Counted from the stretch's first letter, positions 26,816 through 35,401 are shown. The stretch: DNA of 64,000 nucleotides from Variovorax sp. 770b2 (GCF_900115685.1 NZ_FOXJ01000012.1:1-64000); one strand, 5' to 3'. A program made the numbers and translations. Notes: generated by a model from the letters alone, not told the origin.

Positions 26816-26991
26816 TGCTTATCACATAGGCAAATGATGATCAATTTTTGTAAATTAGAAGGGATAAGCAAAATATAAAATTGCTAATGCAGGATAGGCG
26901 GCCGCCGGTATTTGTAGCTACAAACGACACGCTTGACGGCGTGATGGATGTTCGGCAAAACATAGGCAAATGATCATCAGGAAGGAAACGG
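26816..26991. other. oriT: IncP-type origin of transfer (oriT)
   Basis: The minus strand reads CCTATCCTGC at 26898-26889, matching the RP4-type nic core (cleavage after ATCCTG, i.e. between 26890 and 26889). Around it are a perfect 14-bp palindrome TTTGTAGCTACAAA (26911-26924), an inverted repeat CACGC-N6-GCGTG (26928-26943), and a TGCTTATC/GATAAGCA pair. Two direct 20-bp repeats beginning ACATAGGCAAATGAT at 26824 and 26960 differ at one base and bracket the nic region. The gap is AT-richer than its surroundings and lies between divergent traK and mobC-like genes. The match to IncP nic is seen in sequence; activity is inferred. Confidence 0.85.
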
Positions 26992-27600
26992 ATGAGTCGA
27001 GACATCCTTCGTGTCGACGGAGTGACGACGGAAGTGAAGAAGCGCCTGCAGGCGTCTGCTGATCGCCTGTACGGATCTCCCAGCGCATCTCTCTTGGTGC
27101 GCGCATTGATCGCCGAGCACTTGTCAAGATCTGAGTCTGCTAGGCCGCCGATCTCCCCATTCGACGCTTCCGAAACTCAGCGGGTTGAAATTCGACTGCC
27201 TAAGTCAGCTCATACACGAATCCTGGAGATTGCAGAATCTCGGTTCTCAAGGCCGAGCTATTACTTGATCAGTGTGGTGCTTGCGCATCTTGCTCAACCC
27301 CAATTGCAAGGTGATGAGATCGAAACACTTCGACGGTCCAACTACGAACTCTCCAAGATCGGCACCAACTTGAATCAGATCGCACGAGCGTTCAACGTCT
27401 TGGTGAAGATGGGGGAGGGCGGGACTCCGCCAGAGGTAGGGAAACGTCTTGCAGCGCTGCGACGAGAAATCACGGCCCACACTTCAAAGGTGCTTCGCGT
27501 CTTGAATGCAGGCACCGCGGTATGGGAAGCCAGATCTCAGAGGAAGAGCGGCTCGATGCGGAAAAATAGAAGTCGGTCACGTCAAACTGATGAGAGCTGA
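26992..27600 (+). CDS. MobC/TraJ-like relaxosome accessory protein
   Basis: 202 residues. The N-terminal part (VEIRLPKSAHTRILEIAESR) looks like a ribbon-helix-helix DNA-binding domain, and LSKIGTNLNQIARAFNVLV is the conserved MobC box. The C-terminus is basic. A ribosome-binding site (AGGAAGG) precedes ATG 26992. By position it is the counterpart of RP4 TraJ, which loads the TraI relaxase at nic. No relaxase gene follows: the next ~1.2 kb hold short plasmid genes and then an IS element. The transfer region is therefore incomplete here. Confidence 0.8.
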   Translation: MSRDILRVDGVTTEVKKRLQASADRLYGSPSASLLVRALIAEHLSRSESARPPISPFDASETQRVEIRLPKSAHTRILEIAESRFSRPSYYLISVVLAHLAQPQLQGDEIETLRRSNYELSKIGTNLNQIARAFNVLVKMGEGGTPPEVGKRLAALRREITAHTSKVLRVLNAGTAVWEARSQRKSGSMRKNRSRSRQTDES

Positions 27601-27848
27601 TAGTCCCCAGGTGTCATACGAGGCTATCTACCGCAGCCTTGCTATTCAACGTGTGACTTCTTGAAGAATGTCTGTTAGCGGCACGCATCCGTCACTTGCT
27701 CCGGTGTTCGGCTATGAAGGGCGTAGCCGCATCGGATGAATGTGCATGTCCTCCAAAGGCAGTGTCTAACTCGTTTACGACTCGACGCTCATGCGTTCGA
27801 GTTGCCAGCCGTGTCTTCCGGCTGGTCGTGCTTACAGATAGCGATCGC

Positions 27849-28079
27849 CTACACAGACCCGGATGAATCGCGCTTGAATCGCATTAACTCGGCACGCCCG
27901 AGCGGAGTGATCCGCAAGACGATGGCGACCTGTCCACCGGGATTGCCCGTCGCTGGTGGCAACGTTGCTTCTATGAGTTGGGCGGCGGCCAAGACGGCTG
28001 CGCGATGGATGTCATGTTCGGCGTGGAGCGCCAAGGGGAAAGAGGCTTCTTCGATGCGCAGAAGCAGGTCCATGGGCAT
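27849..28079 (-). CDS. Small hypothetical protein, second gene of a LexA-box operon
   Basis: 76 residues (MPMDLLLRIEEASFPLALHAEH). It follows the 28134-28322 gene by 54 bases on the same strand. Sequence composition and the dense overlapping shadow frames support a real minus-strand gene. It may be an accessory plasmid protein; I do not recognise the family. Confidence 0.5.
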   Translation of the reverse strand: MPMDLLLRIEEASFPLALHAEHDIHRAAVLAAAQLIEATLPPATGNPGGQVAIVLRITPLGRAELMRFKRDSSGSV

Positions 28080-28133
28080 ATGTACTCTCAGTCGTCGCGG
28101 TTCTTTGATGTCGGTCTTCGCAGTTCAGACGCC

Positions 28134-28322
28134 TCAATCTACCTCGTTAAGCGGCTTGAGCCAATCCACCGCTGCCTCATCGGGTGGCATCGCTCGCAGG
28201 CGTTCGTCGCGCCACAGATCTCGGGCGGCATCCTCAAGCTCGAGAGGGTCGACGGTATGCCACTGCTGCTGCAGCCGGTGCGCGCAAGCTGCAATCCAGA
28301 GGGTTGCGGGCACGTTTTCCAT
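28134..28322 (-). CDS. Small acidic hypothetical protein under a LexA box
   Basis: 62 residues, beginning MENVPATLWIAACAHRLQQQ and rich in Asp, Glu and Trp. Its ATG lies 10 bases from a near-consensus LexA site, so it should be induced by DNA damage. Unknown family. With the next gene (27849-28079) it probably forms a two-gene SOS-controlled operon. Confidence 0.55.
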   Translation of the reverse strand: MENVPATLWIAACAHRLQQQWHTVDPLELEDAARDLWRDERLRAMPPDEAAVDWLKPLNEVD

Positions 28323-28332
28323 GCCACAATAT

Positions 28333-28352
28333 TACTGTATATTTATACAGTG
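28333..28352. promoter_or_regulatory. LexA (SOS) box
   Basis: The core CTGTATATTTATACAG is an almost perfect match to the proteobacterial CTGT-N8-ACAG SOS consensus, with the favoured TA at 28333-28334 and TG at the other side. It lies 10 bases before the start of the minus-strand gene 28134-28322 and just before the plus-strand frames from 28350, so it may control both directions. Confidence 0.85.
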
Positions 28353-28793
28353 TACTGCGAAGTGTTTGGATATCTGTTCGAAGGCAAAGAGCTTCCCTCG
28401 AAGGAGGAGGTGAAGTACACGCGACGAGTGGGGGAGTTGGTCTACATGGCGTGTATCCATGATCCTCGCCAGGTCGTAGTTCGATGATCGCGATGCTTCT
28501 CTCAGACGATTGCGACAGCCACGTGATTCCGCTGCTGAATCGCGCCTGCATGCTTGAAGTTCGAGGAGGATTTTTCATCGATGGCGTCGAGATCAATCCG
28601 CGCGGCCGGGGAGCGAGAGCATCAAGTCGGACAACTATCCGCAGCGCTGTTTTGCCGGCCCATTGTGCGACTTCCCGCCACTGACCCGAAGGGGGCGCGT
28701 GTGGAAGCACTTCGACATGGGCAAATGATCGCCAAGGCGCTGCAGCGTTGGCCAACACGACGCGGCGGTGCCGATTCCCGCGGACATGCCTAG
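28350..28793 (+). other. Short uncertain plus-strand frames next to the LexA box
   Basis: Three overlapping short frames are open: a GTG-started one ending at 28487 (residues such as FGYLFEGKELPSKEEVKYT), one from ATG 28484 whose start overlaps the previous stop (ATGA), and one from about 28581 to 28793 with GAGGAGG upstream. The second has good composition only to about 28620 and the third only after it, which would fit one gene with a frameshift near 28620. I cannot decide between real small genes and a remnant. Confidence 0.35.
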
Positions 28794-28824
28794 CTTTTGC
28801 CTAACTCGAGAGAGGAGATGAGCC

Positions 28825-29058
28825 ATGGACCAGACCGAACTTTTCTTCCCACGGCCAGCGTCGCAAGTGCTGGTCGAAATCACTCGGCAGGACTTGCCCG
28901 AGGCAGATGAGCCCTTCCGCTTCGAGGAGATCGAAGCGGAGCCTCGAGTCGCATACAGGGTGCGGCTTATGGACTACCCAACAGCTGATGCTGCCAAGGT
29001 TGCCGAGCAGCGCTTCCGGCGGGAGCTCGATCGCCAACTAGCTGTGAAGCTCCAATAG
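28825..29058 (+). pseudogene. 5' part of a plasmid gene split by the IS481-family element
   Basis: A good ribosome-binding site (GAGAGGAGATGAGCC) precedes ATG 28825. The product begins MDQTELFFPRPASQVLVEIT and reads normally to residue 73 (RQLA). From 29043 on the sequence is the insertion element, which adds four residues and a stop. Removing the element and one copy of the 6-bp target duplication joins this frame exactly to the 30092-30275 segment, giving a 133-residue product. Family not recognised; the original was acidic at its N-terminus and helical at its C-terminus. Confidence 0.8.
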
Positions 29059-30085
29059 GTTGTATCCGGTGTTCATCCGGATTGGGTTTGAGAGACTGGA
29101 AGTCGCCAAACACCCAATCCACTCAGGACGCCCAACCGGATGAACACCCATAAGCATGCCCGACTTACCTTTGCCCGCCGAATCGAGATGGTCAAGCAGA
29201 TGACTCTGGAAGGCGTGGATGCCGTGCGAGCCGCAGCCGTGCACGGCGTCACTGCGCCAACGGCCAGGAAGTGGCTCGGTCGCTACTTGGCAGGCGGAGA
29301 AGCCGCCTTGGCCGATGCATCCTCCAGGCCCATGCGCTCTCCCAGAGCCATCGATGCAGGCAAGGCCTTGCTCATCGTCGAGCTGCGCAAACGTCGAATG
29401 CTGCAGGCTCGCATCGCTCGCAGTGTGGGCGTCTCGGAGTCCACGGTCAGCCGCGTTCTGGCGCGGGCGGGCATGTCCAAGTTGATCGACCTGCAGCCCC
29501 TCGAAGCTGTCGTGCGCTATGAGCACGAGGCTCCCGGCGATCTGCTGCACATTGACACCAAGAAGCTCGGACGCATCGTGCGGCCCAGTCACCGCGTCAC
29601 AGGCAACCGGCGCGACTCGGTCGATGGCGCAGGCTGGGAGACGCTGTTCGTGGCCATCGATGATCACGCGAGACTGGCGTTCACCGCCATGCATCCCGAC
29701 GAGAAGCAGGCGCAGGCAGTCCTGTTCCTGCGCAACGCGGTGGCTTATTACGCCCGCTTGGGCATCACCGTGCAGCGACTGCTGACGGACAACGGTTCGG
29801 CGTTCCGCTCGCGTGAGTTCAGAGCGACCTGCATCGAACTCGGGATCAAGCACAGCTTCACGCGGCCTTACCGGCCGCAGACCAACGGCAAGGCCGAGAG
29901 ATTCACCCAGTCCGCGTTGCGTGAGTGGGCCTACGGCTGGACCTACCAGAACTCAGCCCATCGAACCGTTGCCTTGGCAAGCTGGCAGCACCACTACAAC
30001 TGGCATCGCCCGCACAGCGGCATCGGAGGCCTCGCACCGATGTCCAGACTCAACTCGTCAAGAAACAACCTCTTGACGCTTCACA
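29043..30085 (+). mobile_element. IS481-family insertion sequence with 6-bp target duplication
   Basis: 1043 bp. The ends are inverted repeats starting TGTGAAGC (left, 29043) and ending GCTTCACA (right, 30085), with further matching in the next ~15 bases (CAANAGGTTGT). Direct repeats ACTAGC occur at 29037-29042 and 30086-30091, as expected for target-site duplication. It carries one transposase gene. Ends, duplication and intact frame all suggest a recent, possibly active insertion. Confidence 0.92.
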
Positions 30086-30090
30086 ACTAG
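29140..30090 (+). CDS. IS481-family DDE transposase
   Basis: 316 residues. The N-terminal third has two HTH-like segments (AVHGVTAPTARKWLGRYLAGG and RIARSVGVSESTVSRVLARAG). The rve integrase core carries the DDE triad: LLHIDTKKLG, LTDNGSAFRS and NGKAERFTQS, and FTRPYRPQTNGK just before the Glu is typical of IS481. The stop codon TAG lies in the target duplication (30088-30090), beyond the right inverted repeat, so the last residues depend on the insertion site. A related but truncated transposase is at 57096-57797. Confidence 0.95.
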   Translation: MNTHKHARLTFARRIEMVKQMTLEGVDAVRAAAVHGVTAPTARKWLGRYLAGGEAALADASSRPMRSPRAIDAGKALLIVELRKRRMLQARIARSVGVSESTVSRVLARAGMSKLIDLQPLEAVVRYEHEAPGDLLHIDTKKLGRIVRPSHRVTGNRRDSVDGAGWETLFVAIDDHARLAFTAMHPDEKQAQAVLFLRNAVAYYARLGITVQRLLTDNGSAFRSREFRATCIELGIKHSFTRPYRPQTNGKAERFTQSALREWAYGWTYQNSAHRTVALASWQHHYNWHRPHSGIGGLAPMSRLNSSRNNLLTLHN

Positions 30091-30275
30091 CGGGCGATGT
30101 GCTGGCGGCGCTGCGCGCGTTCCAGAACGCGAGCGAGTCAGGCGAAAGCGATTTGACGAAGGCAGAGATTGCATTGGCCAAGCGTTGGGCAAAGGCCTAT
30201 GACGCGGCCAGGACGTCAGGTTTTCGTGATCTCGGAGATGCGGACGAAGCGTTCTTCGACGTGCGGTCGGTTTGA
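30086..30275 (+). pseudogene. 3' part of the plasmid gene split by the IS481-family element
   Basis: The segment encodes LAGDVLAALRAFQNASE and continues to DADEAFFDVRSV and a stop. It is in frame with 28825-29042 when the element and one ACTAGC copy are removed. It has no start of its own. Confidence 0.8.
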
Positions 30276-30668
30276 GCGGTGCACGGTTCCTCCAAGCGAT
30301 CGCTCCATTGGGCGGCGTGGCGTCTGCCAGGTGAGTTCTTCCTGGGCTCTCCTGCGTCCGGCATGCGCGGGCCACATTGAGTCCTGTGTACGGATCATTG
30401 AGCGCAGGACGCAGTCGGGCTGGCTGCGTTGAGGATCCGAGTTGCATCAAATAAGACGACCGGTATCGTTTCACAGAACTCCCGCATGGACTTCATTTCG
30501 GCTTCACCTTGGTCACAGACACTGCCTCTCGACAGTGGTTTGGCGCTGGTAGAGGCCAGGGAGAAAAAAGCCGCTCAGGGAAACTGCCTCGATGCTGGCC
30601 ACTGTCGCTTCTCATACCCGAATTGCCGGCAAAATACCGGCCCGGCAACAGAGCGGCACAATACGGTT
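30276..30668. other. Gap before the XRE regulator
   Basis: About 390 bases without a supportable gene; it presumably contains the regulator promoter. I see no clear repeat or operator. Confidence 0.35.
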
Positions 30669-31106
30669 ATGCCAAACATAGCCTCTATCCTTAAAGCCGA
30701 GATCTCCCGCGTTGCTCGCAAAGAAGTGCGTGCCGAGATAGAAACGCTCAAAAAAGCATCCGTGGCGCATCGTGCGTCCATTGCCGAGTTGCGTCGCCAA
30801 GTTGGTGCGCTCGAGAAGGAATTGCGTCGTGTCGCAAAGGGAACGACGCGGGCCGCTCCAGCAGCTGATTCGGACAATGAAACCGAAGCGGGCACGAAGC
30901 GCCGATTCAGCGCGACCAGGCTGGCGGCACACCGTGCAAAGCTTGGGCTGTCTGCTGCGATTTACGGACAGCTGGTCGGCGTGTCCGGTCAGACGATCTA
31001 TCACTGGGAGCAAGGCAAGGCACGTCCACGGGCGGTGCAACTAGAAAGCCTCGCGGCAGTGCGAGAGCTCGGTGCACGCGAAGTTGCGGAGCGCCTCAGC
31101 GCGTGA
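30669..31106 (+). CDS. XRE-family HTH regulator with N-terminal coiled coil
   Basis: 145 residues from ATG 30669 (MPNIASILKAEISRVARKEV); the upstream extension has poor composition. Residues ~5-60 are a charged helical coiled coil (VRAEIETLKKASVAHRASIA and so on), followed by a linker and a C-terminal Cro/C1-type HTH: RLAAHRAKLGLSAAIYGQLV, then VSGQTIYHWEQGKARPR. The coiled coil should mediate oligomerisation. Genes of this type recur on betaproteobacterial replicons; the target is unknown. Confidence 0.75.
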   Translation: MPNIASILKAEISRVARKEVRAEIETLKKASVAHRASIAELRRQVGALEKELRRVAKGTTRAAPAADSDNETEAGTKRRFSATRLAAHRAKLGLSAAIYGQLVGVSGQTIYHWEQGKARPRAVQLESLAAVRELGAREVAERLSA

Positions 31107-31135
31107 TCATGTAGTGCAACGTGGCACGCGGTTGC

Positions 31136-31399
31136 TTATCGGAAGCGGGATTTCCCGCGTTCTTCGGCAATGTGCTGCAACGCAGCTTCGAGCATCGGCC
31201 AGTTGGCGAAAAAGTAGACCCTGTCCGCCTCGTCCCACTTGCCGCCGAACTCTTCGAGGACCTTCGCGAATCCCGAAAGGCTGCCGAGCAAGGCCGCCTT
31301 CGTGCGATCGCCGGGCTCAACGAGCTCACCGACGACGCAGCCGAGTTTGGCGGCCAGGGTTTGGGCGCGTTCGGTGCCGTGAGGAGGGGGGAGAAACAT
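31136..31399 (-). CDS. Small hypothetical protein
   Basis: 87 residues (MFLPPPHGTERAQTLAAKLG). Good codon composition and a plausible soluble, helical protein (LSGFAKVLEEFGGKWDEADR). It is convergent with the XRE regulator gene, with a 29-base gap. Family not recognised. Confidence 0.5.
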   Translation of the reverse strand: MFLPPPHGTERAQTLAAKLGCVVGELVEPGDRTKAALLGSLSGFAKVLEEFGGKWDEADRVYFFANWPMLEAALQHIAEERGKSRFR

Positions 31400-31684
31400 T
31401 CCTTAGATTTTCGCTCAGAGCGCAGGCAGAGGTCATTGCCGCGTCTTGGTGGCTTGTTATGCCTCCTTGACGCTTCACATGTCTGCCGCTTCTGCAAAAT
31501 GTCAGTCGACGTAGTAAGTCTCTGGGAGGTTGAGGAACCTGGATTTATGTTACTCGAGTGGAAAGATGGCGCGTTGCGTTGCTGAGGTCAACCGCTGCCC
31601 TTGCCTGCGTCAGCGGAAGCGCGAGCCACGTTGATGTTCGCTGTGTTCCAAAACGAATATGGGCACGTTGCGGCCCGCGCGAGG

Positions 31685-31840
31685 CTACGCTCGATTGCGC
31701 CGGGCAGGAAGTGTGGTGGCCTGTTGCAACGAGGCCTGCACCAAGTCACCTGGGGTATATCCAAAGGTTCTCCGAAACCAGCGCGTGAAGTGTGCCTGGT
31801 CGGCAAACCCGCAATCGGCCGCCACCGCAGCGACCGACTC
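31685..31840 (-). pseudogene. C-terminal fragment of an AraC-family regulator
   Basis: The minus strand encodes ESVAAVAADCGFADQAHFTR, then WFRRTFGYTPGDLVQ and a stop at 31685-31687. This is the second HTH of an AraC regulator. The rest of the gene is missing: upstream the DNA changes at about 31841 into a Fic-like fragment. Confidence 0.8.
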
Positions 31841-31844
31841 ACCC

Positions 31845-32187
31845 CTCCAACTTCGAGTTCGCAGCCTACGACGAGGCGATGCCGGCCTGGCGTTTCATCG
31901 ATCTCACATCGCATGTCGAATATCTGAGCGGTGTGATCGACAGGACCATTCGCAAGGAGATGCACAGCCAGGCCGCGTTCTTTCGCGCACACGACCAGGC
32001 GCGACAGGCATTGAAGGAGGTCATCGAAGGTCCCGACGCGCACCCGGACACAATAATCCGTTCGGTTCGCGAGAACGAAGGGCGACTGGGCAACAAGTTG
32101 CGTGGACAGTTCCCCCAGCTTGAGGTGCCGGGTGTCTGGGAGCAGGTCTCGCGCGTCGTCGACGAGGCCTTCGTGGTTTCAGGCTAA
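31845..32187 (+). pseudogene. C-terminal fragment of a Fic-like protein
   Basis: The frame encodes FEFAAYDEAMPAWRFIDLTS, HVEYLSGVIDRTI and so on, ending VWEQVSRVVDEAFVVSG. The pattern of a short aromatic strand, then HVEYL, a helical pair and PDAHPDTIIRSVRENEG resembles the C-terminal region of Fic-family proteins; the HxFx(D/E)GNGR catalytic core is absent. It abuts the AraC fragment on one side and the Bug/TctC remnant on the other. Confidence 0.5.
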
Positions 32188-32937
32188 TCGTCCCGTACTC
32201 TCCAGCCAGGCCGACGGACATCGTCGCGCGGGTCCTCGCGCAGCAAATTGGAGACAAGCTAGGTCAACCGATCGTCATCGAGAACCGTCCCGGAGCGTCG
32301 GGCTCCATCGGCTCTCAGGCTTGATTCCACACGTCATGATGGCCCGCCCCGACTTGGAGGCGAGCACCGAGCCGGAGGTCGCAGCGTTGGCTCGGAAGCG
32401 CCGGTTGACCTACGTTTCCTGGGACACAGGAAGTGCGGGGCATCTTGCTACTGTGATGTTCATGAAGACCACCGGACTGCCTGCCGAGAGCGGGCTGCAC
32501 GTCCCCTATCCAGGCGCTACGCTCGCCGCACAGGCGGTGCTTGCGAGCCAGGGGGATTTGATCTTTGCGTCCGTGCCCATGGTCGTTGCCCAAGGTGGAC
32601 GGCTCAAGTCGATTGCGCTCATTCATCCCAAGCGGGTCGAGGCCGTCCCAAACATTCCCACGCTCCCCGAGCAAGGCGTCAAGGTGAACATGGAATGGCA
32701 GTTCTGGATGGGCATGCTAGCGCCGCCCAGCACCCCGGATGCCGTCGTGGACGTCTTGCAAGCCAGTCCATCGAGGCGATGGGGTCCCAGGAAGTGAAGA
32801 CCCGGCTCGCGGGCCTGGGCGTGGTTCCTGAATCGGTGATGTCGCCCAAGGCGCACGCGAAATACTACGCGAATGAGATCACTGCGTGGGCAAGATCATT
32901 CATGAAACCGGGGTCAGCCTCGACTGAGAAGCGGTAG
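32186..32937 (+). pseudogene. Bug/TctC-type substrate-binding protein remnant
   Basis: Three segments of a tripartite tricarboxylate transporter binding protein are recognisable. The first (32186-32324) has ARVLAQQIGDKLGQPIVIEN, then RPGASGSIGSQ and a stop. The second (32325-32797) has DLIFASVPMVVAQGGRLKSI and AVPNIPTLPEQGV. The third, in another frame, has EVKTRLAGLGVVPESVM and ends at 32937. The signal peptide and part of the N-lobe are missing, and at least one frameshift lies near 32760. Such genes are very numerous in Comamonadaceae. Confidence 0.85.
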
Positions 32938-32998
32938 GAAGGATTTAGATTGCGCGCTATTTGTCGACGAAGGATTGCGCGCGTCAGAGCCAACGTGC

Positions 32999-33712
32999 TC
33001 AAGTCGAGGTCTTGAGCTGATTGACAGGCTTCATTGGCGCCGTCCGTCGCTTCTTGCCCCGAGCGCTTTCGCTGGCTGAGGGAGCGTGCTCGCTAGGGCT
33101 CGAGCCTTGGCTCGGGCGAGCAGCCTGCTTGGCGCGCGGTTCGCGCGCGCGAACAAGTAAGCCGTTGTGCATGAGATCGTAAGCCTCTGCCATCGCTTCC
33201 TCGAAAGTCAGACCAGCCTCGGCCAGAAACTCTGCTCGGCGCAGTCGCATCGCCGCCCCAAGGCCGATCTCAGTGGCCACCATGGCATTGTGTGCGTTGT
33301 AGTAGCCTTTCTCGATTCCTGCCTCGAGGATTGCCCTTCCGCCTTCCGCCCTCTTGCGCTGATAGGCATCGAACAGTTCGCTGCCTTCTTCAGTAGCTTC
33401 GAGATCGCGCAGAAACGCGGTGCTGAGTTTGACCGCTGTTTCCACGCCGGCCATCGCATGCGCGACGATGACGCGCGCCGGATCATCTTCCGCTGCTGCG
33501 GCGCGCTCGCCGCGGGTCAACCCTTCTTCGAAATGGCGTCGTGCCACGGCGAAAAGTAGCCCTTGCTTGCTCTCTGCGATGTCGTAAAGGCGCCGTCTGG
33601 AACATTGAAGGCGCGACGCGATCTCCCCGACACCAAGTTGGGCAATGCCCTCTTCCAGAAGCAGGTCGCTCAGTTCCTGCATGAACTCGCCGTCGGTGCG
33701 TCTTCTAGCCAT
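32999..33712 (-). CDS. TetR-family transcriptional regulator
   Basis: 237 residues from ATG 33712 (MARRRTDGEFMQELSDLLLE); the frame is open further upstream but without support. The N-terminal HTH reads GVGEIASRLQCSRRRLYDIA followed by ESKQGLLFAVARRHF, as in TetR/AcrR proteins. The C-terminal part is a helical ligand-binding domain with a long basic tail (KKRRTAPMKP). It is divergent from the thiolase operon; an operator-like GGTACC pair lies in the shared region. It probably represses that operon until a CoA-ester or substrate binds. Confidence 0.85.
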   Translation of the reverse strand: MARRRTDGEFMQELSDLLLEEGIAQLGVGEIASRLQCSRRRLYDIAESKQGLLFAVARRHFEEGLTRGERAAAAEDDPARVIVAHAMAGVETAVKLSTAFLRDLEATEEGSELFDAYQRKRAEGGRAILEAGIEKGYYNAHNAMVATEIGLGAAMRLRRAEFLAEAGLTFEEAMAEAYDLMHNGLLVRAREPRAKQAARPSQGSSPSEHAPSASESARGKKRRTAPMKPVNQLKTST

Positions 33713-33858
33713 GTTTTCCGATGGGTGCTGGGCCCTAACCAATTCGGGGCGACGGTGCCGCGCTTGCGACGCATCTAAGCAGGCGATCTCACCCACCGCT
33801 GCGTCGCACGCGCCCTGTCATCAAGATGATAGTTGGTCTCCCGTTTGAAGCTCATTGC

Positions 33859-33900
33859 GGTACCATAATGATTGACTTGGTACCTAAACAGCGATCTAAT
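33859..33900 (+). promoter_or_regulatory. Candidate promoter and TetR operator of the thiolase operon
   Basis: Two GGTACC hexamers (33859-33864 and 33879-33884) are centred 20 bp apart, two helical turns, as is common for TetR dimers. A -35-like TTGACT (33873-33878) and -10-like TCTAAT (33895-33900) with a 16-bp spacer overlap the second hexamer, so a bound repressor would block RNA polymerase. Inferred from sequence only. Confidence 0.55.
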
Positions 33901-34075
33901 TGATCGAGGCGTTCGACACCGAATGAGGTCGTCGGCAGACATCGATGGAGACAGCATTGGACGGCCCGGTGGGCGAAGAAGGCGCCGTTTACAAGTGGCA
34001 GTGCGTGTCGCAGACGACGCGCACTGGCATGGCTGTCTCTCTGCTTTTGGCTTCATCTGCAGAGCGAGTTCAAAC

Positions 34076-35314
34076 ATGGAAAACACGTACATCGTCGGCG
34101 CCGGCATGACGCCCTTTGGCAAACTGCTGAGTCTGAGCGTCAAGGATCTGACCCACCAAGCAGTAGAGGGTGCGCTCAGCGACGCGGGCATCGGAAAGGA
34201 AGCGGTCGAAGGCGCGTTTTTCGGGAACGTGACGCAGGGCCACATGGAGGGCCAGCAGATGATCCGCGGGCAAATTGCCTTGCGCGCAATGGGCATCGAA
34301 CGCATCCCGGTCGTGAATATTGAGAACGCTTGCGCGACCAGCAGCACCGCCTTGAATCTCGCTGCTGCCTTCGTGCAGTCCGGTCAAGGCGACGTGGCAC
34401 TCGCTATCGGCGTCGAGAAGATGTACTCGAAGGATCGCGCACGGATGCTCTCCGTCTTTGACAGCGGTTGGGACATCTCCGAGGTGGAGGAAAGCAAGAA
34501 GCGCCTGCTCCAGTTCGACCAAGGGATGGAGATTCCCGAAGGCAGTACGTCTTCGCAACCCTACAGCGTCTTCCTGGACATCTACGGTGCCAGCGCACGC
34601 GAGCACATGAAGCGGTATGGGACCACACAGCGTCAGGTTGCGGCGGTCGCAGCCAAAAACCACGTGCACTCCCAGCACAACGAGCGCGCACAGTACAGAG
34701 AAGCTATGACGATCGAGCAAGTGCTCGGTGCTCCACCCATCACATATCCGTTGACGATGCCGATGTGTTCGCCGATTTCTGACGGCGCTGCGGCGGTCGT
34801 GGTGTGCAACGAAGCTGGCTTGAAGAAGCTTGGCATCAACCGCAGCAGAGCGATCCGGATCCTTGCCTCGATTATCCAGACCGGTTCGGATCGTGACCAC
34901 AGCGACCGCGCCGGCGCATGCACAACGCTTGCCGCTAGGCGGGCCTACGAGCGCGCAGGCATCGCGCCGTCGGATGTTTCAGTCGCGGAAGTGCACGACG
35001 CCACGGCTTTCGGTGAAATTGTGCAGACGGAGAACTTGGGCTTCTGTGCCTTTGGCGATGGAGGGCGAATCGCCGAGCATGGTGACACGGCCATCGGTGG
35101 CCGCATCCCAGTGAATCCCTCAGGCGGCCTTGAGTCCAAGGGGCATCCGATCGGTGCGACCGGCCTTGGTCAGGTCTTCGAACTGGTGGCTCAATTGCGT
35201 GGTGAAGCGGGCAAACGGCAGGTCGAGGGCGCGCGTATTGCGCTCTCCGAGAACGGCGGCGGTCTGATTGGCCTTGAGGAGGCCGTGGCCTGCGTCACGA
35301 TCCTCGGCCGCTGA
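34076..35314 (+). CDS. Thiolase-family acetyl-CoA acyltransferase (SCP-x-like)
   Basis: 412 residues from ATG 34076 (MENTYIVGAGMTPFGKLL). The nucleophilic Cys lies in NIENACATSSTALN (residue 86), and VNPSGGLESKGHPIGATG gives the catalytic His; EVHDATAFGE is the SCP-x-like replacement for the NEAF motif. A second Cys near the C-terminus, usual in degradative thiolases, is not obvious (ALSENGGG replaces the usual CxGGGxG), so a lyase or ketothiolase of the sterol-carrier type is more likely than a biosynthetic thiolase. First gene of the operon with an acyl-CoA synthetase and a VOC protein. Confidence 0.88.
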   Translation: MENTYIVGAGMTPFGKLLSLSVKDLTHQAVEGALSDAGIGKEAVEGAFFGNVTQGHMEGQQMIRGQIALRAMGIERIPVVNIENACATSSTALNLAAAFVQSGQGDVALAIGVEKMYSKDRARMLSVFDSGWDISEVEESKKRLLQFDQGMEIPEGSTSSQPYSVFLDIYGASAREHMKRYGTTQRQVAAVAAKNHVHSQHNERAQYREAMTIEQVLGAPPITYPLTMPMCSPISDGAAAVVVCNEAGLKKLGINRSRAIRILASIIQTGSDRDHSDRAGACTTLAARRAYERAGIAPSDVSVAEVHDATAFGEIVQTENLGFCAFGDGGRIAEHGDTAIGGRIPVNPSGGLESKGHPIGATGLGQVFELVAQLRGEAGKRQVEGARIALSENGGGLIGLEEAVACVTILGR

Positions 35315-35401
35315 GCGGCGCGGGACTGAGCAGGTTGCACGAGGGCACACACACGCTATCGGTGCCCGCGGGGCGTCGCAACTCCACCACTTTAGGGAAA
35401 C

